From Salticus scenicus (lineage: Eukaryota > Arthropoda > Arachnida > Araneae > Salticidae): a stretch of 64,000 bases of DNA. Shown here piece by piece: positions 1-10,790 of this stretch (positions are counted from its first letter, which is position 1; each line of letters starts with the position of its first letter). The notes beneath the pieces are model-generated. The model was given only the letters and a program-made list of their open reading frames with translations, searched no databases and was not told the origin of the DNA. The DNA lies in NCBI GenBank assembly GCA_963930645.1, contig OZ005654.1, positions 267,988,700 to 268,052,699 on the forward strand, given 5' to 3'. The translations under genes were made by a program, and so were the position numbers.

Positions 1-55
1 ACAGGGTGGGACGATAAAGATTTGAGAGGCTTCCAAACGTCGTGCTTTGGAAGCC

Positions 56-593
56 ATGGAGGAGGAACCAGATTTAGTATCCCTTCTCCGCCAGATCCTG
101 CAGGAGGAAATCCATCGACTGATCAACCAGACGAAAGAACCTTCAGAGCCATGTTCGAAATTCCTAGAAGAAGTAGTCTAAGACGAAGTTCAAAGGGCTC
201 TAGCCCTGTTTCAGCAACAATAACCAAAATTCCACGACGACCAACATATGCCACTGTAACCAGGGAATCCAAAGTTCCTGTCCAGAGATCATCCACGCAG
301 CCGAAAAAAAACGACCTCTGGAGAACAGCTGACAACAGACCAGTCTGCTTCTACTGTGGACGTCTTGGACATGTTGTGCGTTATTTCCGAGAGAGAAAAG
401 CTATTTTCGACAACTATCGACGCCGCCGAAAGACCCCGACGAAATTGACGCAGAAGAACTTCGTCGACAAATCTTCACTCGCCGTTCAACTCCTACTCCA
501 AGTAGAGGCCGATCTCCAACATGCCGTTTCAGATCACCGTCTCCATATCATCGATCAAGTCGATCTCCAAGCCGCAATAATGAGGAAAACTAA
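56..593 (+). pseudogene. gag: Gypsy-type retrotransposon Gag relic
   Basis: Nucleocapsid/capsid precursor of an LTR retrotransposon, now broken. The ATG at 56 opens a frame beginning MEEEPDLVSLLRQIL that stops at 179-181. The middle continues in another frame (PTYATVT, then LWRTADNRPVCFYCGRLGHV). The SR-rich tail (RSPSPYHRSSRSPSRNNEEN) lies in the third frame and ends at TAA 591-593, so at least two frameshifts and several stops separate the parts. The zinc knuckle starts at 346 and reads C-X2-C-X4-H-X4-F: the last cysteine of the CCHC box is replaced by phenylalanine at 385-387. Family knowledge: such Gags package element RNA. The match to an arachnid Gypsy family is from recall. Not functional. 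Confidence 0.8.
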
Positions 594-687
594 ACGGAGC
601 GACCTTCCAAGGAGGTGAGGCCGCATGTAATCAAAATCCTCCGTCGGCCGCAAAGATGACTGGTAACCAACTAGACGTAATCGTGGA

Positions 688-1290
688 TAAAAAGCCTTAG
701 TGGATTCTGGAGCCACATTTTCTGTTGTCTCTGATAAATACCGTTCATCTTGGCGCTTTTTTAGCTCACCAAACCAAGAATCGGCATAAAACAAAGATAT
801 CAAATTAAAAGGCAAATTTATGCTTTCGTAGACGACAACATAATCAGTAATATGGGTTATAAAAACATGAAGACACTTCCAAAAAATATTCTCAGTGGAA
901 GGGAGCCAGCGCAAGGGAATATACAACTCACATTTTCAGAACGCGCATTGCTAGTGAAGCTGTATTATTTTATTAAGTGCAATGTGACATCACTTCACTG
1001 ACGAAAGAGTCATCTGTCACAGTTTTACAGTTGCATGGCCGTCTCGTTTCCTTGACCTAATTCCATGAGACTTTTAGCTTTGAGATTATGTGCAATCAAA
1101 AGTTTACGTTGGTGGTGTCACAAACTTCAGTATGTTAAAGGACAAAATATCAGGAACATTATGAAATTTTCCTTGTGACATGTTGCGTACGCCCGTAGAA
1201 AATGTTGTACAGATAATGCACGGTGTAGTCTCTGAGAACGGCGGTAATATAGAATGTGGTCGAATTTCTCTTCGGGGAAGTTAATGTATT
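688..1290 (+). pseudogene. pol: Gypsy protease and upstream Pol relic
   Basis: Continuation of the Gag relic. The frame at 694 reads ALVDSGATFSVVSDKYR, with the D-S-G-A signature of a retropepsin-like aspartic protease (GTG GAT TCT GGA at 700-711). Downstream the same frame class gives GVVSENGGNIECGRISLRG at 1222-1278, which I recognise as the spacer between protease and reverse transcriptase in arachnid Gypsy elements. Stops and frameshifts lie between the two blocks. No reverse transcriptase, integrase or clear LTR follows, so the copy is 3'-truncated. An AATAAA occurs near 1292 but may be chance. Confidence 0.7.
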
Positions 1291-1973
1291 GAATAAAGTT
1301 TAACATTTCGCTGTAATTTTGTATATGTTATTATTCTCTTTTTTATTCAACGCATTTACATCGTACAGTGCCATAAGCACCCCTATAGGCGATTTTTTTT
1401 CACGTAATCCTACTTTCTATGTGAACATTAGTTTCAATAGAAAGTTTGATGCAATTTCTGTTATTAAATAGAGCCACAGAAGGCTCTGAATAGCATCAGT
1501 TAAAAAAAAAAAATCCTGTAGTTTCAAATATGTTATAAATCTTCGCAAATTCCACGAAATTCATAAAATACTTGGAGTTATATCGAACCACTTAAAAACA
1601 TTTGAAAAAAAAAAAAAAATAATAATTAATAAATAAAATATTTTGTCGTCTACTGCAAAGCTTCATTTACATTCAATTTATCGTTGACCATTGACCATTT
1701 TAACCATAATGAATTATAATTTAGGACATTGTTATTTTCCTTCCAATATTATTTATTTGTTCGTTTATAATAACTTTTTGTTTAATTAATACTTGTCCCT
1801 GGAACGCCTTGAGAATCTGCGTGCACAAACTAAATGTTTTCTAAAGGGAAAAAAACTGTGCACCAGGGCCCCTACAGTACCGTATATAGCTCATGTGGTA
1901 GATAATTTGAAAACAATATATGTTTTTTCAGATTTTGTATTCAGTGAAATTTATTTTCCATTGAGGTATTTTG
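1291..1973. other. AT-rich gap, no gene seen
   Basis: Contains two poly(A) runs (about 1502-1513 and 1605-1618) and scattered short frames with no recognisable protein. The open frame from 1793 runs into the inverted repeat of the next element and is not credible. Confidence 0.6.
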
Positions 1974-3248
1974 TACAGTCACCCAAAAAAAAAACGCCAC
2001 CCCCCCACCTAATTTCGCCGTAAATTATCGTAGAAACATTTGACTGGTACCGATCGATTTGTAATAACGTCTAGTTTATAACGGTATAGTTAAATTTTGC
2101 CCAAGGGGTCGTCTACATATTAAAACTGGCATTAACTTCATTTTCTTCAATGGCAACCCCTATTTTTGAGTACATATTTAGATTTCTGAGATCAAGGCGG
2201 TTCGAAAAACATACCTATTTATATACCTTAAATCAATTTTAAATAGAGTTACACGTGAAAAAGTATTAGGGGTCCGTCTATACATTTAGAAAATATAAAT
2301 CACGATCTACCACACCGGAGAAAAATTTCAGAAATGTTAATTATAAAATAAAAAAAATGACTAACTCACAGAACTTTCTGAGTTAGTTTATGAATTAAAA
2401 GATTTTTATTGGTTTCTATTGATTAAACATCAGATAGTTCACTTCATACGAAGAAAATTAAATAGCTTGAATAGATATTAAAATATCTATCAAAAGAAAA
2501 AAAAAAAAGATGAATGGTTTTAAATTTGTTTGAAAATTCAAAATTATTTTAACTCAAGCTGTCTGAAACGGCGGCACTCAACCTGGTTCCCACGGCCGTT
2601 TCACAGTGACAATATGAGTTTGTTCTGATACTGCAGTACTTTCATTTTCTTTAATTGACTTTTTTAAAATATTAAAACAGATTTTTTTATTTTTTTATTT
2701 ATTTTTTTTATTAATTATTATTATTATTTTTTTCATGACATTATTAAAAACTTTTACATAAATCTCAACGATATTCTTTTGCTTTTATATTTTATAATGT
2801 GTAACAAATTAATATGTAAAATAATAAATCCTACTACTTAATGGGATGTTCTAAAATTCTACACTTTAACACAGATACCGAAGTGGACGGTGGGTGTAGA
2901 AAGGCTGACTACCCTTAATCTAAATCTTCACTTGAAAAGGTTAAAATGTTACATAACTCTTTTTTTTTTTTTAAGGAAAAAAGAAGAAGATAAGGAGGAG
3001 AAGGAAAGATCAAAACGAATATAAAGCATATTAAACGTTAATACCCTTTAAACACTGGAAAAAGGCGGGGTTTTGCATTGTGTGTCATTTGGGAGCTGTA
3101 GAGTGCCAGAAAATTACTTTATGTAATAAAACTTTTCATTTAAAGGGTATTTAAAGCAGCATTATATTTAATACATAGACTATTCAGAAAAAAAATACCA
3201 TTCATCTGGTTCATGAAAAATAAAGAACATTTTCTGGCACTGCTCTAT

Positions 3249-3725
3249 GTATATACATTCTTGTCAACCTATCCCGGAAGATTACTGGTCCCGCCCCTTT
3301 CCGTACATTTTTTTCACATCAGTCTTTTTAGAGCTGTGTCAGCCATCGGTGGCTGACACTGATCTTTCCGTTTAGGCTAAGTCAGCCGGCAGTGTAAAAT
3401 ATGATATAAAACTACAGAACTTACATAGTTTTAAGTAATTACTGACAATTTATTTAAAATTTACTTCATGTTTTTTTTTTTTTTTTATAGGATTTTTATA
3501 GGATTATATCGTTAAGGCCTAATGGGGTTTATTGAAAGTCGATAAACATAACACGCTTCTAAGCAGCACGTGTGGCCTGAATGGGATTTCCATAAGAATT
3601 CGCGTGGAGCTCAATGAGTTAATCGTAAATGTATTTGAAGTTAATTACTCTAAAAATTAAATTGTGTACACACAGGGGCGGGAACTAACAATGTTACGGA
3701 TTAGGTTGGCAAGTATGCATATATA
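3249..3725. mobile_element. MITE nested in the foldback element
   Basis: Arms 3249-3297 and 3674-3725 are inverted copies: a TATAYRCATWCTTGYCAACCTA-like block, then a CGGAAGATTACT-like block, then CCCGCCCC. There is no coding capacity. The terminal pattern (CAACC, TCCGG, CCCGCC) recurs at 11270-11464 and near 42880-43080, suggesting one loose MITE group. The class is uncertain. Confidence 0.65.
3336..3359. repeat. Perfect 10-bp hairpin
   Basis: GTGTCAGCCA (3336-3345), a TCGG loop, then TGGCTGACAC (3350-3359). It lies inside the MITE. Role unknown. Confidence 0.85.
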
Positions 3726-3862
3726 TTTTGTTTGATTTATAAAAATTTATAACACATTTTCTTCTTTTTCTTTTAGTATTTTGTGTTTATATCTCTCATT
3801 AAAAATAAATACAATATTCATATATAAACATTTCCATACAGTAATGTATATAAACATATTGA

Positions 3863-3942
3863 TTAACCTTTTGAGAGGGGCTCTTCCGAAATCCTATGGT
3901 GAAGCGTGACAGATGCTGTCACAGCCCCTTTCAAAAGGTTAA
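3863..3942. repeat. 80-bp inverted repeat with inner hairpin
   Basis: The outer arms TTAACCTTTTGAGAGGGGCT and AGCCCCTTTCAAAAGGTTAA are nearly complementary and flank an inner perfect stem GTGACAG-ATG-CTGTCAC at 3906-3922. It has the size and shape of a tiny foldback element. TTAA at both tips is compatible with a piggyBac-like target, but that is inference. Confidence 0.75.
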
Positions 3943-5157
3943 AGAAGATTTGTTGATATTATATAATTATTCTTCTATCTGTATAGTATATTAACACAAA
4001 TATATTTTGTAAATTTCGCAGCATCGAAAAACAGCAACATAGCTTCCATATCAAGGCTTAATGTAAATAGCCACGCCTTTTCACAAATTTTCTAAAACTT
4101 TATAATATAAAGCAAAATAATTTTGCATATTTGTAATTAAATCATTAAAGTTTGGTCTTCAATAATCGATGTAGTAAATACCATTGTGATTTATGTATAC
4201 CAGCGTCACATATAGAGTCAAACAGGAATATGCAAATTTGTCTTCTTTTTTAAATAGTGTTTCAGCGAATCAGAGGCGGGGCTTCTTTTCTTTTGAAATT
4301 CTTTCACAATCCCTCGCCTACATTGTGATAACTTTACAAAAATATGTCAATTTGTATAATGAACATCGAAATATTGCTTAGGAAACAAATTTAGGAAAGG
4401 TAAATTAAAATAGTTATCCGTCAAATTATATACAAGCATTTACTTATAGAGGATACGGATTATAACAAGTGACGGCCCCCTAACAGGAATAAAAAGTGAA
4501 ATATCACTGTAACTCAAAAAATAATGTTAGGAACGAGCTGTAAATTTGGAAACCCATGTTTTTGATAATGCCCGTTCTATTCGTGCAAAAATTAACATAG
4601 GTCATAATTCATAATTTTTTCAAATATGAATTTATTAATAATTTTCATAATTCAAAAAATGTTTTTTTAGCAAAAATTTGCATGGAATATGTTTGGGTTA
4701 CTTCATTCTAACGAATAAAAAAAACAGAATTTAAATATCATAATTATTTCGGAAGATATAATTTAATGTTTGTCACATTCATTTAACATTAGCACCCCCT
4801 AACTTTGACAGCTTATAATTCTATGAAAAATTGAGAGAAATATATAAACTATACCATTTTCCGTGATGATTTGATCCAAAGAATTCAAATAAATTATAAA
4901 AAATGGGGGTTACAATTGAAAAAAATGAAGTTGATGTCAGTTTTAATATGTAGACGACCCCCTAAGTAAAATCTAACTATAACATTATAAACTAGACGTT
5001 ATTACAAACTGATTGGTACCAGTCGCATGTTTCTACGATAATTTACGGCAAAATTAGGTGGGGGGTGGCGTTTTTTTTTGGGGTGACTGTACTTATTGAA
5101 TTTTTACATGAACATAAAAATCAGTATCTTTGTGTCCTCATATTCTAAAATGTGACA

Positions 5158-6025
5158 TATAAAGGGTGGTCCAAAAAACATGATAGAAAGTATTTTAAGT
5201 TCCTTATTTCAAATGTATTGATATAAGTATAATTTTTCCCTATTGTAATAGCACATATATTGACATTTAAGGTGAATGCTTGATTACCGGAAATAATGAA
5301 TAACCAATATGGAATCACTGACCTTGGAAAAACGATTATTTATCGTAAGAATGTTTTTTGAGGAGCCATTGAGGTACGGAAAAACCTCATCTCAGTGTCG
5401 TCTCACGACTGAGGGTCACGGTGTGGTGTGCCATATCGTCGAAGCGGATGAGTTGTTCGATATTCATTGATGGTATGGTCACGGACGTGAAGCATCGAGA
5501 GTTTCTAGAGCGTCACTTTGGCCCTGAAGCGGGCTGTCTCAACATGACACGCCAGTACTGGTTCATGCAAGATGGGGCTCGTCCCAATAGAACTTCTGAT
5601 GTTGTCTTCCTTTGGCTTAAAACGACGTTTAGTGAGCATTTGATTGCTTTGGAGGAAGACAAATTCACGGGGCACGGGATAGAGGGGTCCCCATACAGTC
5701 CGGACCTAAATCCGTGCGACTTCTTCTTATGGGTTTACACCAAGGACAGAATCTATAGGAATCCCCCTGATTCACTTGAGGACCTGAAATCGACCATCAG
5801 AATCGAGATTGATGCACTTGATTCCGACACACTCCAGCGCTTTATGACAGAGTTTCGGAACTGGCTTTATAAAACTATAGTCTAGGACGGTAGACATTTC
5901 GATCACCTTGTATATTAAATGTCATTCATATCTTTATTCAATAACATAGGTTTCATGTTCTTGCATATTTTATTTTTTCCACAAAAATCGCTTACTTTCT
6001 ATCATGTTTTTCGGACCACCCTGTA
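5158..6025 (+). mobile_element. Internally deleted mariner-type transposon
   Basis: The terminal inverted repeats match over about 29 bp: left at 5164-5192 (GGGTGGTCC..AAACATGATAGAAAG) and right at 5993-6021, with TATA on both outer sides, as expected for a mariner with TA target duplication. The element is about 0.86 kb, shorter than the ~1.2-1.3 kb expected, because the middle of the transposase gene is deleted. The ends are well conserved, so it could once have been mobilised in trans. Confidence 0.9.
5309..5885 (+). pseudogene. Mariner-family transposase, deleted and frameshifted
   Basis: Cut-and-paste DDE transposase. The start ATG (5309) encodes MESLTLEKRLFIVRMFFEE, the N-terminal helix of the DNA-binding domain. 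That frame closes at 5468-5470. The rest is in the frame entering at about 5421 (WCAISSKRMSCSIFIDG) and runs to TAG 5883-5885. A large stretch between the N-terminus and WCAIS is missing, including the helix-turn-helix region and the first catalytic Asp. Retained: QDGARPN (second catalytic Asp) and YSPDLNPCDFFLW (third Asp region), then YRNPPDSLEDLKSTIR. This C-terminal signature is typical of arthropod mariner-like transposases with a long D-D spacing. Inactive. Confidence 0.9.
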
Positions 6026-6896
6026 TATTTCAAATCAGATATTTTACGCATAGAGGATTCTGCAAAATAAAGCATGTGTTTCATTAAGGAAAAAAAAGAA
6101 AAAAAAGTGTCACATAGAGCGTCCATAGTCTCGGAGATCAAGTTTTGATAAATCAAGTGATAGAATTTTTGAAATCACGAACCTTTTTAAATTAATGTGT
6201 TCATTCAAATTGCTTTTCCTTTGAGATATTTTAGGCTTCCCAGACTTTCAATGACACCTAAAAGTTGCAAAGTTGCGATGTTTAACACCTACAAACAGCA
6301 AAATGTATATATATATAAAAAAAAAAAGAAACATATTTTGTAGAAGATTTTTTTTTTATATATGTAACTAGATCCTGCAAAAAAATAATATAAAATAATA
6401 AATAAATAAATAAAATAAAGTAGAAAAACGAAATGGTGGCTTCTATTTGAAGAAAATATAAATCGTTTGATCCACGTTCGTCCCGTTTACGGTATCTAAT
6501 CTTATAATTATTCAAAATCACGAAAAGTTTCAAAAAACTTTATCAATGTATTCAGGGAAATTATGTTTATCTGAGAAGTTTTATCTGTTCCTAGACTTTG
6601 AAATATCTTGTATGTATGCAAAAGATAGGTTGATTGATAGATTAAATATCGATTGAAAATAGATTATTTTCCATCTAAAATCATTAAAGTTTTGTTATGG
6701 AGATACTCTGTATTCCGTCCAGTGCAGCAACTAAATGTAATGTATGAAATTCGTGCTTTTAAAATTTATTATTTACAATATTTTTGTACACACATGGAAA
6801 TAATTTGTTGTTGCTTCGCACTTCTTTTACTTAAAAATTTTAGTGAAAAAACATGTAAAAAAATAAATAAATAAAAAATAAATTTTGATTTTTTTG

Positions 6897-6935
<39 letters not shown>

Positions 6936-7205
6936 GTTATCTTAAGTAATTTCTGAATAAATATGAAACATTATCTGCGCCTGTTATTATCACAATATAT
7001 TAATTCGGGAAATCTATTTTTTTATCAGTCACTTCTTAATAAACTACAGAAACAATCTGTATAACTGCTTCATTTCGCAATGTACTAGTTCGTTATTTCA
7101 TGATTGCAAGCTGCATATATATATATATAAGATATTTTAAGTCGTTGAAATCCAGATTACGTTGACAAAAAGCGTAATTTGAGTTTGAGGCGTTTAATGC
7201 AATTC
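6026..7205. other. AT-rich gap with (TA)n
   Basis: No gene recognised. Holds a (TA)n microsatellite at about 6900-6930, a shorter one near 7115-7128, and several A-runs. The open frames here are low complexity. Confidence 0.6.
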
Positions 7206-7479
7206 ATATTTATACTAGCTGAAACCCGTCGAATTCGACGATCACTTTATTGACTGTAATGTTTCAAAAATCATCGCATCATTATAAATGTATTAAAGTT
7301 AAAATATGCAATATAATTTACGAAATTTCGCTTAAAAAAAAAAAAAAAAATCGGAAAAATACTTATAAATAGAAATACTATATATGACATCACTTTCAAC
7401 AAATTACTGTCAATGTGACGTCAAACTGACTCCAAATAAACAATTGCTATCTTTTATTTTCTATTCCGTTAAATACTAC

Positions 7480-8330
7480 ATGTTAGCTGACCCGACCGAC
7501 GTTGTTCGGGCCTATGGTAATAACCTTAAATGAACCTTAAATCTGTATGGTTTTACATCTTTAATTCGATTTTGTTTGAATTTCTATTTTTAAATAAAAG
7601 CATCGCAAAAAAATAATCAGCTATAACAAAAAAATTACCTTGAACCGCACGAAACTCTGCCTTGTGACCCCGGGGCCTTCGGCAGCGCATACGCCGGTCG
7701 CTAATAACACAAAAATATGCCCAAAAATTAATCTGGAACCAAATGAACACGCTTGCTGTTGCCCGGGCCCATGATACCTTAAATGAACCTTAAATTTGTA
7801 TGATTTTATACCTTTAACTTGATTTTGTTTCAATTTCTGTTTTTAAATAATAACATCACGAAAAAAATGATTAGCTGTAACAACAACAACAAAAAAAAAA
7901 TACATGGAACCGAACGAAACTCTGCCTTGTGACCCCGGTGCATGCGGCAGCGCATACGCGGGCCGCTAATAACATAAAAAAAATTCCAAAACATTAACCT
8001 GGAACCGAGCGAACTCGCCCGGCAATGCCCGGGCCCATGATAATAACCTTAAATGAATCTTAAATGTGTATGGTTTTATATCTTTAACTCGATTTTGTTT
8101 GAATTTCTATTTTTAAATGAAAGCATCTTTAAAAAAAATAATAATCATCTGTAACAAAAAAAAATTACCTCAAACAGAACGGAACTCGGGCTCGTGACCC
8201 GGTGCCTGCGGCAGCGTATATGCAGCCCGCTAATAACATGAAAATATTCTCAAAAATTAATCTTGAACCGAACGAACCTCTGACTCGTGTTACTGCTGCC
8301 TGTGGCTGCGGCACCGTATAGCAGGCATGC
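7480..8330. repeat. Tandem repeat, ~253-270-bp unit, about three copies
   Basis: The block CCTTAAATGAAcC recurs at 7524, 7777 and 8047 (spacings 253 and 270), each followed by a TTTTGTTT..TTTCTATTTTTAAAT block and then CTCTGCCTTGTGACCCCGG, a GCGGCAGCGYATA block and CGCTAATAACA. A partial fourth copy fades out near 8300. Units are joined by GCCCGGGCCCATGATA-like sequence. A related edge (CTAGCTGAAACCCG) lies at about 7214, and CCCGAGCAGCGCCGGG at 50224 resembles it. The open frames inside are not genes. Confidence 0.8.
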
Positions 8331-8339
8331 TACGCACGC

Positions 8340-8965
8340 GCTGAAAAATCCACTTTCCTCCACCAAGGGGCGCAGTATGTTGTATACGAACATCACCAAT
8401 TGCCTAGAATTTCCAAGACTTTTCATATAAGGTGTCACATGGTGGTGTCAACTGCAAAATCCTTCAGTTGCACTTTCCACCGCCAGGGGACACAGCGTGT
8501 TCTATACGAACAACACCAACGGTCAGGAAATACCAAGGCCTTTAAAATAAGTTGTAACATGATAGGGTCTACTCTAAAATCACCTACTTCCATTTTTAAC
8601 CACCAGGGGGCGCACTATATTGCATACAAACATTCCCAATGAACATGAAATTAAGACCTTTATCACCAATCGTCTTGAATTTCCAAGACCATTCAAATAA
8701 GGTTTCACATGCTGGTGTCAACTGCAAAATCCTTTAGTTGCACTTTCCACCGCCAGGGGGCGCAGTGTGTTCTGTACGAACATCACCAACGGTCAGGAAA
8801 TACCAAGACCTTTAAAATAAGATGTAACATGATAGGGTCTGCAGCAAAATCACATAGTTCCATTTTTCACCACCAGGGGTCGCACTATATTGTATGCAAA
8901 CATCTCTAATCAACATGAATTTTCAAGACCTTTAAAATGAGGTGCTACATGTGTGGGTCTAGAAC
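8340..8965. repeat. Satellite-like array, 120+150-bp higher-order repeat
   Basis: Two related monomers alternate. Type A contains CCGCCAGGGG (8480, 8750) and type B CCACCAGGGG (8600, 8870), preceded by a further related copy at 8360. Start-to-start spacings are 120, 120, 150 and 120, so A and B each recur every 270 bp, a higher-order unit. Other shared blocks are TTCCAAGACYTTT, AAAATAAGrTGTAACATGATAGGGTCT and GTGTTCTRTACGAACA. The array decays after about 8960 into a pyrimidine-rich tract. The plus-strand frames here only reflect the repeat. Confidence 0.85.
8360..8885 (+). promoter_or_regulatory. Five CTCF-like motifs in a tandem array
   Basis: Each monomer carries a near match to the conserved CTCF core CCRSYAGGGGGCGC: 8360 CCACCAAGGGGCGCAG, 8480 CCGCCAGGGGACACAG, 8600 CCACCAGGGGGCGCAC, 8750 CCGCCAGGGGGCGCAG and 8870 CCACCAGGGGTCGCAC. 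All point the same way. The copies at 8600 and 8750 are the best matches. CTCF is a zinc-finger insulator protein found across bilaterians. That the host protein binds here is inference. The motif may simply belong to the repeat. Confidence 0.45.
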
Positions 8966-8984
8966 ATATTTCCCTCTCAAACTA

Positions 8985-9034
8985 ATTTCCCCCCCTCCCC
9001 CCTCCAAATGTACTTTCCCCTCCCCCCCCTTTCA
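8985..9034. repeat. Polypyrimidine tract
   Basis: C-rich run with interrupted CCCCCCTCCCCCC blocks at about 8990-9030, directly after the satellite. It is strongly strand-asymmetric, so triplex or G4-type structure on the other strand is possible. Confidence 0.7.
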
Positions 9035-9165
9035 AATCGAAAATTCCAAATTCGCAGAAAGTGATTTTTTATTATTCGAATCTAGTCCCCATATGTACAA
9101 TTTCTTCACCGTGAAGTAATTTGAAGCTTAGTTAAGCTCGTAAACGTGTTTTTAACCCGAAACGG

Positions 9166-9200
9166 GTGGGAAACTGTTTCCCACGCGTTTCCCCCGGGGG
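9166..9200. repeat. Perfect GC-rich hairpin plus CCCCCGGGGG palindrome
   Basis: GTGGGAAAC-T-GTTTCCCAC occupies 9166-9184, followed by CGCG and the palindrome CCCCCGGGGG at 9191-9200. GC-rich palindromes stand out in this AT-rich DNA. Function unknown. Confidence 0.75.
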
Positions 9201-9364
9201 GGGGAATCGTTCGACTTTTTTCTATTTTTCTCTTCTCATAGCACATCTACAGACCAAGACCTTTTATTAGACACCACAACCAAATTTTTACACCGAGTAG
9301 TTCTCTCAATATAGTGGAGACAGACAAAAACATGTTTCAAATTAATATATAGATTTTTAAAAAG

Positions 9365-9395
<31 letters not shown>

Positions 9396-10269
9396 CAATT
9401 AAAAAAAAAAAAAAAAAAAATGCCATACATTAAAGTAAAAAAAAAAAAAAAAAAAAAAAAACTCCGAATAATAAATAAATGAATAAACTATATAATAATG
9501 CATTTATAGATTTTCAGAAGAGATAAACGTATCATAAAATCCTAAAGAAATTTCATATTTTGACATTTTTATCTACTCCAAAACTTCTGCCATTCTTGTA
9601 TATATATATGTATATATATTCCAAAACATTTCGGATAAAAGAGAAAAATCAACTAAGATAAGAGAAGAAGATGTGAAAAGAAAAATAATATTTATTCTAT
9701 AAATATTCAAAGCAAAATACTTTCCATTTTGAGCTATATTTCTCATATAAATATTCATTAAGCTTTCTTTGAATGAAATGGTAAAGGTACAATACTTAAT
9801 AATGTACTGCCCTGGGACGTATTTTACATGTATAAATTTTTGCAAATGGCATCGATAGGAATCTTTATCAAGAATAATACAGATTAAGTGAAACGAAGTA
9901 TATTGATATGTTAATTCGAATTTGCATTTCACATTTCAAGTATCATCGATTGTGTACATTAAAACAACTTATAAAAATCCCTATGAAATATATGACAGTA
10001 AAAATTATTAAAAACACAAGCATAAGCAAAGTTAGCACACACCAGATATATAATATATGTAGATGTTTAAATTGATGCACTAAATTTTCTTACATTGAAT
10101 TTTTTAAATATATACCTAATTTTCATACATTTTAATTAACACAAGCATAATCTCAACTCTGTTAAATAGTTTGACAGAAATATAAACTCCTGTCAAAATT
10201 TCCAATGATCCGGATGAATAATAACAAATGATATAAACATGTATATCAAAATTTTTACAACTAAAGTAT

Positions 10270-10308
<39 letters not shown>

Positions 10309-10790
10309 CTTTACACAGTTTCAAGGTATGCATTTTTATTTGGTTATTAAAAACACCAGTATTTTATTAATACTTTTATTTAATCTTAAGCATTATAAAA
10401 CGGAAATTTAAAAAAAAAAAAAAATATATTAATGAGCATTTTATAATACATGAAAGATATAATGAGAAATATAAGACACTAGAATAATAAGACATTAATA
10501 TGCCATATTAGAATACTATATCGAATTCGAATAATACATAAGATATTGATGTACCTTATATAAAATAGTTAGACTATTCATTATATATGAGACAAAATAC
10601 GAAGGTAATTCTATCTACTTTTCATGATTTTAAAAGAAATAGAAACTATATCACATGCCGACGATGAATTTTTTTTCTTCAAAGTGATATGTTTTTCTGA
10701 CGCAATTTTGGATGTTAATCAAGGAAAAACTAATCAAATATTTCGATCACGTACAGTTTTGACAAAAACTGGTATTGTATGAGCCTACTG
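9201..10790. other. AT-rich gap with long homopolymers
   Basis: Contains poly(T) at about 9369-9393, poly(A) at 9402-9420, 9439-9462 and a 34-base run at 10272-10305. The minus-strand 119-codon frame at 9573-9932 has no recognisable motif and shows the composition of the surrounding DNA. I do not call it a gene. Confidence 0.55.

Larger units (their letters stand above)
1976..5089. mobile_element. 3.1-kb non-autonomous foldback DNA transposon
   Basis: The two ends are inverted copies. The left begins CAGTCACCC after TA (1974-1975) and the right ends GGGTGACTG before TA (5090-5091). Similarity runs inward through a C-rich tract, a block reading AATTTACGG / CCGTAAATT, and GTCGTCTACATATTAAAAC, then decays over roughly 300 bp. 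TA duplication and CAGT termini suggest a Tc1/mariner-type element mobilised in trans. The interior has no transposase and carries a nested MITE (3249-3725) and a small inverted repeat (3863-3942). Being the deepest layer and internally diverged, it is old. Confidence 0.75.

Noticed and set aside
9573..9932. 119-codon minus-strand frame as a gene
   Set aside because: No motif, composition equals surrounding AT-rich DNA, no splice or promoter support.
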